Source: Argopecten irradians
Lineage: Eukaryota > Mollusca > Bivalvia > Pectinida > Pectinidae
Assembly: GCF_041381155.1 (NCBI RefSeq)
Contig: NC_091134.1
Span: 37,593,338-37,657,337 of the forward strand
Length of the DNA stretch: 64,000 nucleotides
Direction: 5' to 3'
The translations under genes were made by a program, and so were the position numbers. The notes under the pieces are model-generated. The model saw nothing but the letters and a program-made list of their open reading frames with translations. It was not told the DNA's origin and ran no database searches. Each line of letters begins with the position of its first letter. Positions within the stretch are counted from its first letter, which is position 1. This document shows, piece after piece, positions 50,201-61,107 of the stretch.

Positions 50201-53200
50201 ATTAGCATTATTTATATTACAGTGTCGCCAATAAATACTTCACCATAGACTCTAGATCAGGGGAAATAACTCTTTCTGGCACCACGATACCGGCATACCA
50301 GGCATCGTTCCAGCTTGCAGTGTTGGCTTTCGACAACGGATTCCCTCAGATGCAGTCGCTCTGTTCTGTTTACGTAAGAGATTTACTTTTTAAAAATGGT
50401 CAACTTAGGTTTACTGAAATAGCTTGAAAATTCGGATAATAGGCCAATTAAATAACCCTAAAAATGAAAAAGAAAGAAAGCCGTTTCGTTATCCTATTAA
50501 CTCCTTACATCACTTTATTGCATATTATCATGATATCATAATGTATTTCTTGCTATCCGTAGTCAATGAAAATCGCTCCAGGTAAATTTTTAGTACAGGC
50601 ACATACGAAAATACTGCATGGAAATGTCACTGGATTATTGGCCCTATGACAATACTAATTATATACTACAAACATCAATATCGTTATACAGTATTGACTG
50701 TTCTTATTTGACAGATTTCACGGATTACCACGACCGGAAACTACACTGTTTCTATCGGTACAACATTGTCGGAAAATGAATTAAAGAGCAGGGTAAAAGA
50801 TTTGGAAAGGTAAATTGACACGGTTAATTAAGTCTTAAATAAGAAAGCATATGTGCAAGCCTATATTTTGATAAACATGATGCCGAAGGTTAATGAAGAA
50901 TAGCTTTTATCAATTATTAGAACTGTCACGACTAACAATAGGTATTGTGTATATGTTATGTTTCTTAAGACTTTGATTTAAATTGAACTACGAAAAAAAC
51001 CTGTAGTTTTTGCGGATGACGAATAATTTGTTACGTTACGAGCATGTTTTGGAAATTATGCGAAAAAAAAGAACGTTTAATAAAACAATTCACAGCTGAT
51101 GTTGATGGCATGTTTGTATCAAATAGCTTTATAATATCTTATCTCTTTGGCTTGTGGTGCCACCATTTTATTGCCGTATTTGACTTTATAGAGAGGTATT
51201 TTATTCAAAATACAAACGTAACATTTGAATTTTATTAATTCCTTAACATAATCAGAAGGATGCTATTAAAATAAGAATACAAAAGAAAGAAAAACTGTTA
51301 CAAAAAAAAAATGAAAACGAAATAGCGAAACAATGCAATGAAACTACTAACTAAGGCTGTTGAATTATTTCGCACCTACTATAGCATCCTTATAATTATC
51401 ATAGTTCTTTGTGCAGTACTTTGTCTCTAATTATAATTATTTTAATGATTGTAATGATAAGCATAAGCCATGTATTATTTTATCGCTTGAATTACAGAAC
51501 TCATAATAGCCTTGATTTTTATCCTTTTATCCTCCAGAGACATTGGTAACATTCTTAATCTAACAATAAAAGCAAATGTGCCGACATCAGTCAGTCAAAG
51601 AACCGCAGTTACATTAGAACCAAGGTAGGTTTTATATATAAACTTCAAGGATTTTGTTGTTGTTTTAAGTATAAGAAGAAATGTATAACTTTGATGTTGA
51701 CATCTTTATGCAATGAAACGTAACTCAATAGAAACTCCTACTAGAAACGGGCGATTTTCATTTTTTTCAGCTCTTGTATAGTGTTTCATTTACTCACTTC
51801 CTAAGTAGGAATGGTGTAGATGGTCTTTAATGTCGGAGGCCTATTACATGTATAAATATACACGCATATAATGTCCTTGTGTTTTAAGATCCTGAAAAGT
51901 GAGATTAATGCAAAGAATCTTGTTACACAACGCACAAATACTTTGAGAAATTATACTGTATACATTATTTCACATTCATTGAAGAACTTGACTAAGCAGC
52001 ATCTGTAAAGAGTGGTGTTAAATATGTTTATGTTCAAAACTAAAAGATCAATGGTGGTGATTTTGATTGATCTATAAAATTGTGATTGATCAAAGTATAA
52101 ACATATCGGTATATTAAACACGAGTATTGGCCCCTCATCTCGATTTATTGCTACGGTTTACGGGGAAAGCTACGTGACACGTTCAGATTACCGTGCTATC
52201 GTAAATGACATGTTTGTATGATATGAATAACTTTAGACTTGTAATATTTTTTCGTTAATCTTGATATTATGTATACAAGTATTGATCTCGTTTTTCTCTC
52301 TATTCGTATAGAGCTGTGTTAGAAATATCAGCTACGTATAAGAATGGAACAAGGGTGCCAGGCAAAGAACTTCAGAGGTAAGCGGTTCAATCAATTTTAA
52401 TTGTGTTTTATAATAATGAAAGGCAATCGTTACAATAGAGGTAGCTTTATTTTAACTTTTCTGGTTGATTTGTTTTTTACTTTTCGTTTTTGCTCTTCTC
52501 ATTGCAATTGAAAATTGTACAGTAATACATTAGAGACACCTGAAATTGAGTGTGTTTTAGATTTATTCTTTACTTTTCTGGCACTACTTTTATTATTTAT
52601 ATTTATCTTGCGAGACTTAACTATTATTGTTTTATCATTACCATCACTGCTTTACTACATATATTTTCTAGTTGCGGATTCCATGTATTCTATTGTTTTT
52701 CGTGTAGATAATGTATCAGGATTAACATATAATTGTCTATTGCACAATTAACCTTTGTATTAACATATTGCATAAAATATTCTGAAATGAAATGAATATT
52801 CCTATTTCTGATTTTTTTGGACAGAGTTGTGCTGATTCATTTGTCCGAGATAGAAGCACTTTGGGCAAAGAACAATGACCCGATACCAACCAGTTCTGAT
52901 AACACCAACGTGAGCGAGATAGCCCTAATCGTCGTGGCGGGAGTGATGCTGCTTGGTGCTCTTATAGCCGTCATTGTGCTTTTCGTCAAATGGAGACAGT
53001 ACGTCCATTCTTTCTCACATCGCATTACAGCCATCTCATAATCACGCATCCAACCACAATGTGAATGTCTACAGTATTCCCATTGAATACCATAACCAAG
53101 CATACAGTCTCCATCAACACTCATTTTCAACATCCAACGGATATAGTATATTTATCGAATTCTATAATCAAGCATTCAATCAACACTCTCATTTTCAACA

Positions 53201-55496
53201 CCCAATGGATATAGTATATTCATCGAATTCTATAATCAAGCATTCAACCACACTGTGAATATCTACAGTATTCCCATTGAATCCCATAACCACGTTTACA
53301 ATCTCCATCCACACTGTCATTTTCAACATCCAACGGATATACCATATGCATTGAATCTCATAATTAAAGTTATATGTGCCGTATTTTTCATACTCACGAA
53401 TCAAGATGAGCTTTTGATATGTTATTCATCACCAAAAATTACCAAATTTTAGAAAATTACAGTGCTTTCAATGCATAGGTTTTAATTTTACATGTACAAA
53501 TACGAGCTGAAAATGATTTTTGGCAGTGCTGCCAAAAATAATTTATTTACATCAATAGTGAAGTGAAATGAGTACATACGATGAAACCATGAAGCCAAAT
53601 TAAGGTCTACAATTTCATTACACATTTTTACAATGTTTTTAGTAATTATAAAGTGACTTCTGCTGGTATGTTTTTATTTAAACAGATTTAAGGCATAAAA
53701 ATAACAATTTTTCAGTACAAAATTTCTGTGTTATAACTAACGTTTATAAGTCATCTGAAGCCATTTGAATGGTTTTTACAGCTTTATTCATCAAACCTTA
53801 TGGTTTTTAATAAATTAATGATGAAAAAATAGCATGTCAAAATTATCGCCCAGTTACGGCACATATAACTTTAACCACGCACCCAACCACAATGCTGTTA
53901 TTAAGATTAACCGGAGAAGATAGTAGTACGTGTGATTCTTTCTTACAGTACATCAGTATGTGACATATCAGAAAACAAACCCGGACTGTAAATATCAACA
54001 TCAATGGCGACAGTATGTCTATTTTTCTTCTCATAACATCTCATGAACACACAAACAACAACACAGCAAATACCATAATCAAATAGAGACAGAGCGTCTT
54101 TTTACGTCCATCACATCACACATCATGCAATGATTTTGTTTAGACATTTTCGCCGACACCTCGATGTTTATACGACACCAATTACACTAGGTTCCATTAA
54201 CCTGACATTTCATTACACCTTGAACAGAAAGACGTTTTATATAATTGCTACTTTTATATGTTTATATTATCAAAGTGTTGCTTTTACAAGTAGATGTCTT
54301 ATAGCTTTCATTTATATGTATCATCATAGAAAGTAACAGTCAAATATATCATGATGTTTTATTTAATACTCTATGTGACAATTACTTTGATGGGATAATA
54401 AAACTTTAAACGACCATAGAGAGTACAATAATTTCTTGTTTCGATGTGCATCACTATCTATATCATACCTCACTGAAAGGCATCTGTTTGCAGATACAAG
54501 GCTCAAGAAAAGCTTCTTAGACTGAACGAAAGTTTGACCCGCCGTAGCTCTTTGTATGAATCGCAAGAAATCAAAGTGAGGATGGACGATGAGACTTCAG
54601 ACTATAACGACTCGTTAAACACACAGGACCTAGAGACTTATGACAATGGACAGCGGCCTGTGGGAGATTTACATGCTTTTGAAAATCCCGTTTACAAGGG
54701 GGGCGACACCGACGAGACGAAAGTAAAGGCGCAAGCAATTAATGAAGCTCTCTTGAGTCTTAATGATTTGTCAGATCGGCTTGAGGAAGAAGAACCAAAA
54801 GAGGACTATGACGTGAGTGGATCACAAAACGTATCGAATTTAGATCAAAATGGGACAGGTAATGATTCCGGAAGGCATACAGATGATTTGAATACATATG
54901 ATACCGTGGAACCGGTGAAACATACAAACAGCAATCCATATGAAAATATTGCATTTGAAGATGAATTTCCAAATACAAGCGGTTTCGCAGGGCTGAAGAT
55001 TGACGGTAAAATGATAAAGAGTTCAGGTGAAGGACATGAAGAGGATGTCGTCATAGAGGATACTGACTTCGCAGTGGATGACGTCATTCTTTCGGGGGCT
55101 GACGACATTCCCGAAGATGAACCGGATGTTGACTACCACTTGAAACAGGTACGATTTGCCAACAGGGTTGTAAATGCTGACACTAATATAGCAGAGGAAC
55201 TAAAACCAGATCAATCTGAAATAGAGAAAGGCGTAAATAAAAAGGAACATCCAGTGAATGGTGATCTTGACAATGATGATACTGACGACGACAAGGCGTT
55301 TCTGATCAAAGCAGGCGACAATGATGAATACGAAAACGACACTGACTTTCGAGTTGATAGAGCCGACACGTCGATCCGAATGGATGAGGAGATCAATTCA
55401 CCAATAGATTTTCTCAAAAGTGACGATAATGTTGTAGATGCAGGAGAGGACAGTGGGACATTTGTGTTTGGAGAGGAAGAAACCACAGCCCTGTGA
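36269..55496 (+). CDS. CDH23/PCDH15/Cad99C-like transmembrane cadherin (25 coding exons, 1183 residues)
   Basis: Coding exons: 36269-36338, 37624-37668, 38450-38580, 38781-38816, 40305-40400, 41151-41249, 42201-42308, 42650-42757, 43217-43331, 43832-43929, 45026-45196, 45499-45633, 46057-46194, 46865-47049, 47467-47584, 48224-48279, 48706-48790, 49287-49409, 49859-49917, 50223-50373, 50715-50809, 51538-51624, 52312-52377, 52825-52998, 54494-55496. All are GT-AG, phases agree at every junction and the total of 3552 nt is divisible by three. The protein has a signal peptide, about six cadherin repeats with Ca-binding motifs (LDRE, DxD, DVNDN), a membrane-adjacent segment, one helix (about 824-846) and an acidic tail of about 335 residues with FENPVY (FxNPxY) and C-terminal TTAL (class I PDZ ligand). 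Few repeats, a non-cadherin juxtamembrane part and a PDZ ligand recall CDH23 (ITEL) and PCDH15 (STSL), but orthology is inference. Likely role: calcium-dependent adhesion. Confidence 0.8.
39808..39943. mobile_element. Foldback MITE in cadherin intron 4
   Basis: ATCTTACATGAGTGTTCATG through GGTTTTATGAAACGAGTC pairs with the inverted GACGAGTTTCATAAAATC through ATGAACACAAATTTAAGAT. The element is about 136 bp with a loop around 39870. It is followed by a second repeat-like region with ATCGCTCTAGG and ACGTCA phrases (to about 40190), a relative of which occurs near 50570-50640. Confidence 0.65.
40303..41078 (+). repeat. 388-bp tandem duplication covering cadherin exon 5
   Basis: Copy 1 (40303-40690) holds the intact exon 5. 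Copy 2 (40691-41078) repeats the exon and following intron but carries many one-base insertions, mainly at homopolymers (for example CTATGAAAATTTTAG against CTTGAAATTTAG). Its exon is out of frame and meets TGA at once. The intronic parts of the two copies are closer to each other than the exonic parts. Confidence 0.8.
41268..41620. repeat. Degenerate minisatellite in cadherin intron 6
   Basis: Phrases GTTTATGATATGTTCGAGAT and CGGGGTTACTCT recur about every 40-48 bp, increasingly diverged toward the 3' end. The array starts 19 bp after the exon 6 donor. Confidence 0.6.
41631..41786. mobile_element. Foldback MITE in cadherin intron 6
   Basis: GTTTCCCAACGAG...TTGCTTATCATGTTTA pairs with the inverted TAAACATGATAAGTAATAA...CTCGTTAGGGAAC. 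A second inner palindrome is AATTTTTAAATTTTGAA... against TTTTTAAATTTGAAAATT. Confidence 0.65.
42201..50373 (+). CDS. Cadherin exons 7-20: cadherin repeats
   Basis: Inter-repeat linkers mark the domain ends: VEDVDDMDPEF (about residue 216), VIDTNNHRPKF (331), LNDVNDHTPMF (435) and LDVNDNPPLF (619). Each repeat shows parts of the usual set. Examples are LDYE and YNITV in the first, AEDRDKG and FDIDNKTG in the second, LFTIDNKTG and LDRET in the third, SAEDEDIGGNG in the fourth, SVAENSP and LDREK in the fifth, and ATDADLGEN and FTIDSRSGEI in the last. The fourth repeat lacks a clear linker before ENSPPD and has unusual Cys residues (TACDNPE, RRCSF), so it may be degenerate. Exons are short (56-185 nt) and do not match domain borders, as in many invertebrate cadherins. 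Confidence 0.82.
44402..44552. mobile_element. Non-autonomous DNA element with ACAGTCAAACC ends, intron 10
   Basis: The left end ACAGTCAAACC is matched by the inverted right end CCGGTTTGGCTGT. The interior has GCGACCACCTCTGTATAAAGACC, shared with the element at 47811-47985 (ACGACCACTTGCCTGATACGACC). A related pair of small elements. Confidence 0.55.
47811..47985. mobile_element. Non-autonomous DNA element with AAGCCTGTCT ends, intron 15
   Basis: The start ACAGTAAAGCCTGTCTTAACA and the inverted end TTTATAGACAGGTTT form terminal repeats. The interior GACCACTT...GACCACTT resembles the element in intron 10. Confidence 0.5.
48840..48973. mobile_element. Foldback MITE in cadherin intron 17
   Basis: TACCACATGATACCATTTAAG followed by GTTTGTGCGGGA pairs with the inverted TATCGCACAAACGTTATT and GGGTATCACATGGTA. 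It is about 134 bp and non-coding. Confidence 0.65.
50715..52998 (+). CDS. Cadherin exons 21-24: membrane-adjacent segment and transmembrane helix
   Basis: After the last cadherin repeat, residues about 710-822 (GNYTVSIGTTLSENELKS, then a Leu-rich helix, NLTIKANVPTSVS, VLEISATYKNGT and RVVLIHLSEIEALW) alternate strand and helix propensities. They show no cadherin motif, which fits a membrane-adjacent domain of the CDH23/PCDH15 type. The helix SEIALIVVAGVMLLGALIAV continues to VLFVKWR, giving type I topology. The donor of exon 24 is ACA|GTACGT at 52999. Reading through it would add YVHSFSHRITAIS and a stop at 53039, a possible short-tailed isoform. Introns 21-24 are all phase 2. Confidence 0.72.
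53047..53345. repeat. Tandem repeats in cadherin intron 24
   Basis: TCATTTTCAACATCCAACGGATATA recurs near 53121, 53188 and 53318. GAATTCTATAATCAAGCATTCAA recurs at about 53156 and 53225. GTGAATGTCTACAGTATTCCCATTGAAT recurs at 53060 and 53254. So units of about 70 bp sit inside a larger repeat of about 195 bp. Confidence 0.65.
53346..54493 (+). other. Remaining part of cadherin intron 24
   Basis: Non-coding. It contains diverged echoes of the exon 24 end at about 54003-54048 (GGCGACAGTATGTCTAT) and 54077-54125 (GAGACAGAGCGTCTTT), and of the first intron bases near 53872-53893 (CACGCACCCAACCACAATG). Confidence 0.5.
54494..55496 (+). CDS. Cadherin exon 25: whole cytoplasmic tail
   Basis: The acceptor TTTGCAG ends at 54493 and joins CA to A for Gln, then YKAQEKLLRLNESLTRRSS. 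One 1003-nt exon encodes about 334 cytoplasmic residues, strongly acidic and rich in Asp/Glu. It carries FENPVYKGG (FxNPxY, binding PTB or clathrin-adaptor domains in other proteins), a second NPYENIAFED motif, and ends EEETTAL, TGA at 55494. The final T-A-L fits the class I PDZ consensus S/T-x-hydrophobic. There is no catenin-binding signature of classical cadherins. Confidence 0.78.
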
Positions 55497-55813
55497 ATCA
55501 CTCGCTTAAAATGAAAATAATCTACTGCTATGGGTGAAGAGTTTTCATGTCCACTGAGTAGTTTGAGTTATTAAAGTGTGGATGACATTCAGTCAAATTT
55601 TTAAACAAGTAAAATATTCGCAATATGCGGAGCAAGTGGAAACTTGACGTCTGATATATGTTTCAAATATGATAATCGAGATATGTGCACATCAATAGCA
55701 AACGTATATGTGTGCTTAAATATGAGTCTATGCATTGTAGTTCTGTAAAGGTAATCATGTACACTGTACATATTTCCGACGATTGCTGTTCATTATCTAT
55801 GCAAAAAACGAAA
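55497..55813 (+). other. 3' untranslated region of the cadherin gene up to the right arm
   Basis: About 317 bp between the stop and the inverted-repeat boundary. An ATTAAA hexamer at 55570 could direct polyadenylation. The terminator is not otherwise visible, and the transcript could extend into the repeat arm. Confidence 0.4.
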
Positions 55814-58800
55814 TGGAACAAATAACAGTGTACCTGTGTTTATTTCATTTGTATATACAATACATACTCTTTATTTGTCTAAATGTTATCAGACCATTTT
55901 AGTGATAAGGTGTGTTTTTCAAAGTGTTCCAAGGTAGGACGTGCGTACAAACCCCAAACCAATGTTTCCTGAATTTATGGGTCAAATAGGTTCAGAAAAA
56001 AAGCCAGTCGAAAGTCAAAATGTGTGTGTAGAGGCAGAGGGGCCGGGGTTACATATCTGGCTACCAGACTATATAGCAAAATTAATTTAGCTAGTTTTTG
56101 TTCTAATACTTTATTCCTTAAAGAAAAGGCGGAATCTCATCATCAATGGTATGCTTAAAAACACAACTATTTTCCTACCTTGCTTAATTGATTCGTAAAA
56201 TCATGTAGTAATGTTATATTTGTATTGATATATTTTATCAATGATCACAGCTGCCTATCTTATATTTGTTCCAAGTGTTCATATTTGTTTTCGGCCAAAT
56301 AGATTTAATAGGTAACTAAAAGAGTTAACGAGAGACACATTTCGTGAGGTGAAATTCGCAAATGCGTTTACGATGGGATTGGATAATTTGTTAGTATGCT
56401 TTTCATTGTATTGAACGTATTTTATCTTTCCAATTTTGTCCCCGCGCGGCAATTATAATATTTGCATATTACCGAGTTGTCTGTCCTTGCGGATAAATAT
56501 TGATTGATTATTACGTCATGTTCCTTTAGGTCTAACGTCATATTTTTCAGAGCAAACGACTTCATTTTTGCTCACAAAGTAACGATGACACAATTGATAC
56601 CAATTCGAAAAGGGGAGATAAATCTGTATTATACAAAGAAAAAATATTCAAGCTATATATGTACCTAATCGAATCTGGCCGTGTGGATATATTTAGCTTT
56701 AAATAGAGGTTATAACATTAAGTCAGCTGCCCACTCGTTGAAAGTGATTTTTTTTATGCATACGACTTTTTTTTGTATATCTACTATTTGATGAGATTAA
56801 AAATCTCATTTGAACGCCCCTTAATAAGTTCGGTCATAAGATGCATATAAAAATCGTATTTTTTCTGTCATGCGTACAACTTTTTAAACGGAGTAAATAT
56901 GATACGTCAATTTTTTTCATTAATTTGTAAGATTGGCTTTTTCATGAAATTAATATTCATGATTTACTGGGAATGGAGTTATGTTTATGACCAGATATAT
57001 ATGTCGTTTTGTTGGCTGTAGAATAGTATTCAAACTACATTTTGTAGTTATTACGATAATACACAAGTCGACAATCGGATTGGCCTCAGTACGTATTGAT
57101 TGCTTGGTTTGTAGTTATTCTATTTTATATATGTGTGTTCTATAATTACCATTAACCATTGTTTAACAATATTCTGCATTCATTATAAGCACTGTTTTAT
57201 TTTTCCATTTATTTACATTAAGGGTTATAAAGGATACCTCCATTCTGAATATCGCTTACTTCTATTATTTTTGCCGCTAATATCACTCCTAGTTTTTTAA
57301 CAGTGTTACGTGTAATTAACTTTTACATATTTACGATGTTGGTTAAAAATCATGAAATCCAAGCATTACATATTTACACTAATCAATGCATTGCACATGT
57401 GCCAAACAAAATAAATATTTACGAATTAAAATTTCCTTGATTTATCCAACCGATATTGTTTTTTTCTCTCTTCACATTCACATACCGTAGTGTAACCCAA
57501 TCTATTTTCGCTGAAACTAAATGGCAGTTTAAGGCGGCAGTCTCACATACCCAAAAGTTTCCTCTCGTTCAATATTCTTTGTATTTGTTTTATCAAGTCG
57601 CAATAGTGTTATGCATCTCCTGTCAAAGTTTCCTTTGTTGACAATCAAGTAAGTCATTTTTACATATTTTGTATACAAACAAATATTGGTCTAAACGTAA
57701 AACTCCCCAATAGATAAATCTTAAACACAATATCTTATGATATAAACATCGGTTATAAATCAACCGTCCGTCTGGATGAAAACATCATGAGTTGTCTCCC
57801 TTACTATCTTAATTTAAATGATTCTAACTCTAACTGTGATTTCGTTGGTTTTTTATCGTTCACGAAATACTTGAAATAACTGCACAGGAAAATAAGTTTA
57901 TGTACAGTAATTTATCAATCGCATCTTAATAGTTTGGATATGGTGATAATAGGTATGTTTTTAATTTTTATTGCACATAATACACATCTTTGAAATGCTA
58001 TGAAATTTATTTTACATTTCATCGTATGTATTGCATTTTAAGATAACAACGGAATGACAATGTATTAATGAGATGATGATACGTGAACGATTTATTATTT
58101 AATAATGTACTTATAAAATATTTAATGATAGATAAACAAAAAACATAACGAATAAGATTATCAGTGAACTGCCGTTCCATTTGCTATCTGTATAATGCCC
58201 AAACGACTATCAGTAGGTCATACCTGAATAAGAAATAAAAAAATAACGATACAGCGTAATCTTACATAAACCATTTAATGTTCCTGTTTATACATGAAAA
58301 TAATCTGCAGATAGTGATTTCGATTGTCAATATTACAATTAAAAATCACCTGACATAATATTTCTAATTGTCAATTAAATCAATAGTATAATATGTATCT
58401 CAATTCTATTCAGCAGTACTTTCTCATTGAAACTAATTCACAGGAACAAATTGCGCATTGTCAAATCATATAATATGAAAAGGTATTAGATAGGGACAGG
58501 TAAGGATACATTAATATAAATCAGACTTGAAATGATGACTTTAAAATTAAATTTCATGATTGGGCATGAAATAAACATAATTAGTATGTGATCATGAACC
58601 AGAACTAAAATATGTGAACAACCATTATATATTTACACTGACTTACACTTACAATAGGATCTAACCGAATTCATCTCTTTTTAAAACTTCATTATGGACA
58701 ACATTAATACCAACTGTAGATCTATAATTATAGGGTTCCATGCAATAGATTATTACATATATACATCTATATAACATAGACATGATATTCAGAATAAAGT

Positions 58801-60456
58801 AGTGATACTGGTTACCAACTTTTCTTCGCGGTTACTAAATTTCACGATTTCCGTTTCAAAACATTTTCGCGGAGATTAAGTTGCGCAGATTTAAAATGGA
58901 ATGGAAGATCCTTCAAATTTAATTGTGCAAGAATCGTTGAAGATATCAACTCGCGGAGAAAATATTCGATCGTGAAATTCGCGGAAATTAAGCGCACGCA
59001 AAAGTACTGTAAACAAACCTATTTTCTCGGTTTCATGCTGAAATATTTTTTCGAGGAAAATCAATTTCGCGTTTCTGCGTCTTGTGATTCTACTGCTAAA
59101 AATACTTGACATGTTTTCGCGATTTCTAAGTGACTACCGAATAAGAAAACAATTCATTGCAACACTCAGAATTGAGTTGTTTACAGTAAATTACATAAAG
59201 TTCATTAAAAACTAAGATCATGATCCAAACTAACATTATGGTACACAAAATACTTCAATAAACAAAGAGGTCAGCTTTTTCTTCCTAGTACAACATGTGA
59301 CGCAAATGGGCGGAAAAAGCACGAATGAGCCAGGAACATTAAAAACGAAATTCAAAACATGTCTAACATGTTTGATTTCCCCCATTTTTACCTACGGCAT
59401 TAAAGCGATGATTTCAACAATCAACATCAATCGTTGTGTGTGAAAAAGTGATTCTGACAAATTAGATTTTAATCTATCTTGACAAATTGTTTCATAGATG
59501 GATTAAGATCAATAAAACAAATTATGGGCATAAAAAATAAATAGTTTCATATTTACATGGATGTTAAATGCACAAACTGATCACTATCGATAAATACATT
59601 AAATATATTAAACAGTATCTTAAATCCGTATAATTTCGGATATGGTTTTTGCTTTAGTTAACTGATTGGAATGAACTTTTAAAAAAAAACCACTATAATG
59701 CCTATTACATTCTCAGTAAAAGATCCAGTAGTGGGTAGCTTTCTGATTCGTTGTTTAGATGCAGTGCAAATCCTTTGACGCTATTTTGATAATTAAAGCG
59801 CTTTAATTTGGAAAACTTCCCCTTTTTGATGATAAAAAGCGCCAAATATGCCAGCACAAAAATGTATCCCAATTTACGATAAGATACGATTTTTCAAAGT
59901 ACAACATGTGTAAGTAATCGTACAACGCACCAGTACCCACTTTTAAAAAAGTAAATAAAACAATAAATAAAGTATTGTCTGGTTCTTTTTCAGGTGTTGT
60001 TGAACTGAAAATTCAATCGAATTCCAAAACATAAGACTGAAACTGACTATACTTTGCCATAACTATCGTCACATGTTATAACATGACAAAAGTGTTACTG
60101 GATATACATACATCGATACAGACAATTATTCAGATATGTTAAGATAAACATTTTTTGCTACATTAGGATTTCCCTTTGTTTATATTTACATTTGCTTGTC
60201 ACTTCTACTATATAAACTAACCAAGGCAAAGTGAATTATATGACGGTATAACACTGACACCAAAATCGTGACCATTATGATGTCACTAATGATGGCGTGA
60301 TGACTTCAACTGATCGCCGTCAAAATGGCTGTTCCATCTTGTAGATTAAATCGTCGTTGATAAACGATAAAACAATATCAATGCAGAGATCCTAAAGTGA
60401 AGTGTGCTGATAATCTAAGTATAAGCTTAAACTATCTGATTCTCCATATGGCATTG
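55814..60456. other. Non-coding part of the right arm
   Basis: Mirror of 21569-26407. Intergenic, no gene seen. It includes the CGCGAA-rich foldback at about 58800-59115. Confidence 0.5.
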
Positions 60457-60566
60457 ATGGTCTATATAGATGCCAGAGCTTTGCAGACAATCATCTCATA
60501 ATGCGCACTAGCGTATTATGAAAATTGTCTGCAAAGCTCTGGCATCTACATATGTATATAGACCAT
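60457..60566. repeat. 110-bp hairpin in the mucin 3' flank (right arm)
   Basis: Inverted copy of the hairpin at 21459-21568, of the same length and with the same long TAGATGCCAGAGCTTTGC stem. Its presence in both arms shows it predates the duplication. Confidence 0.75.
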
Positions 60567-60913
60567 AGATGCTGTAGGAAAATAGTTTAGTGCTTAAATA
60601 CCATTATCAGAATAAATGATATACATCAGAGTACATCGTAATTAAAGAGGCCATTAGTGAGATAACTGACAATAAATAAACAGGTTTTTCCTGTTATGAA
60701 TATCGTTAATTAAATAAACATTAATTTACTAGTACATCCTTATTGTATAAACCATAAATTAGACAACTGATAATTAAAAGGTTTTTCCTGTTATGAATAT
60801 CGTTAGTTAAATAAATAATAATTTACTAGTACATCCTAATTATAGAGACCATAAGTTAGACAACAGATAATTAACCAGGACGATAATCAAATAATGATAT
60901 TTGTCAGGATATC

Positions 60914-61107
60914 CTAATTATATATTCCATTGATTAGATAATCAACTCGAGAATAATGGCGTCTCTGCCAGCCATCGTAACACCTCTTCCCCACTATTGC
61001 TGTAACAGCAAAAAAGAAGATGACTCCGAACGACAAAGCTGCAATCAAGGCCGTGGCTACCATTGTAGGATGGTTGACAAATGGAGCGTTGTAGTTTTCG
61101 GGCAGGT
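60914..61107 (-). CDS. Second mucin copy, exon 5 (transmembrane and tail)
   Basis: 194 bp, the same length and splice phase as 20918-21111. It encodes the same DLPENYNAP lead, hydrophobic helix and VDYLINGIYN end. A conserved frame here, against the broken upstream exon, is expected if the break is recent or technical. Confidence 0.78.
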
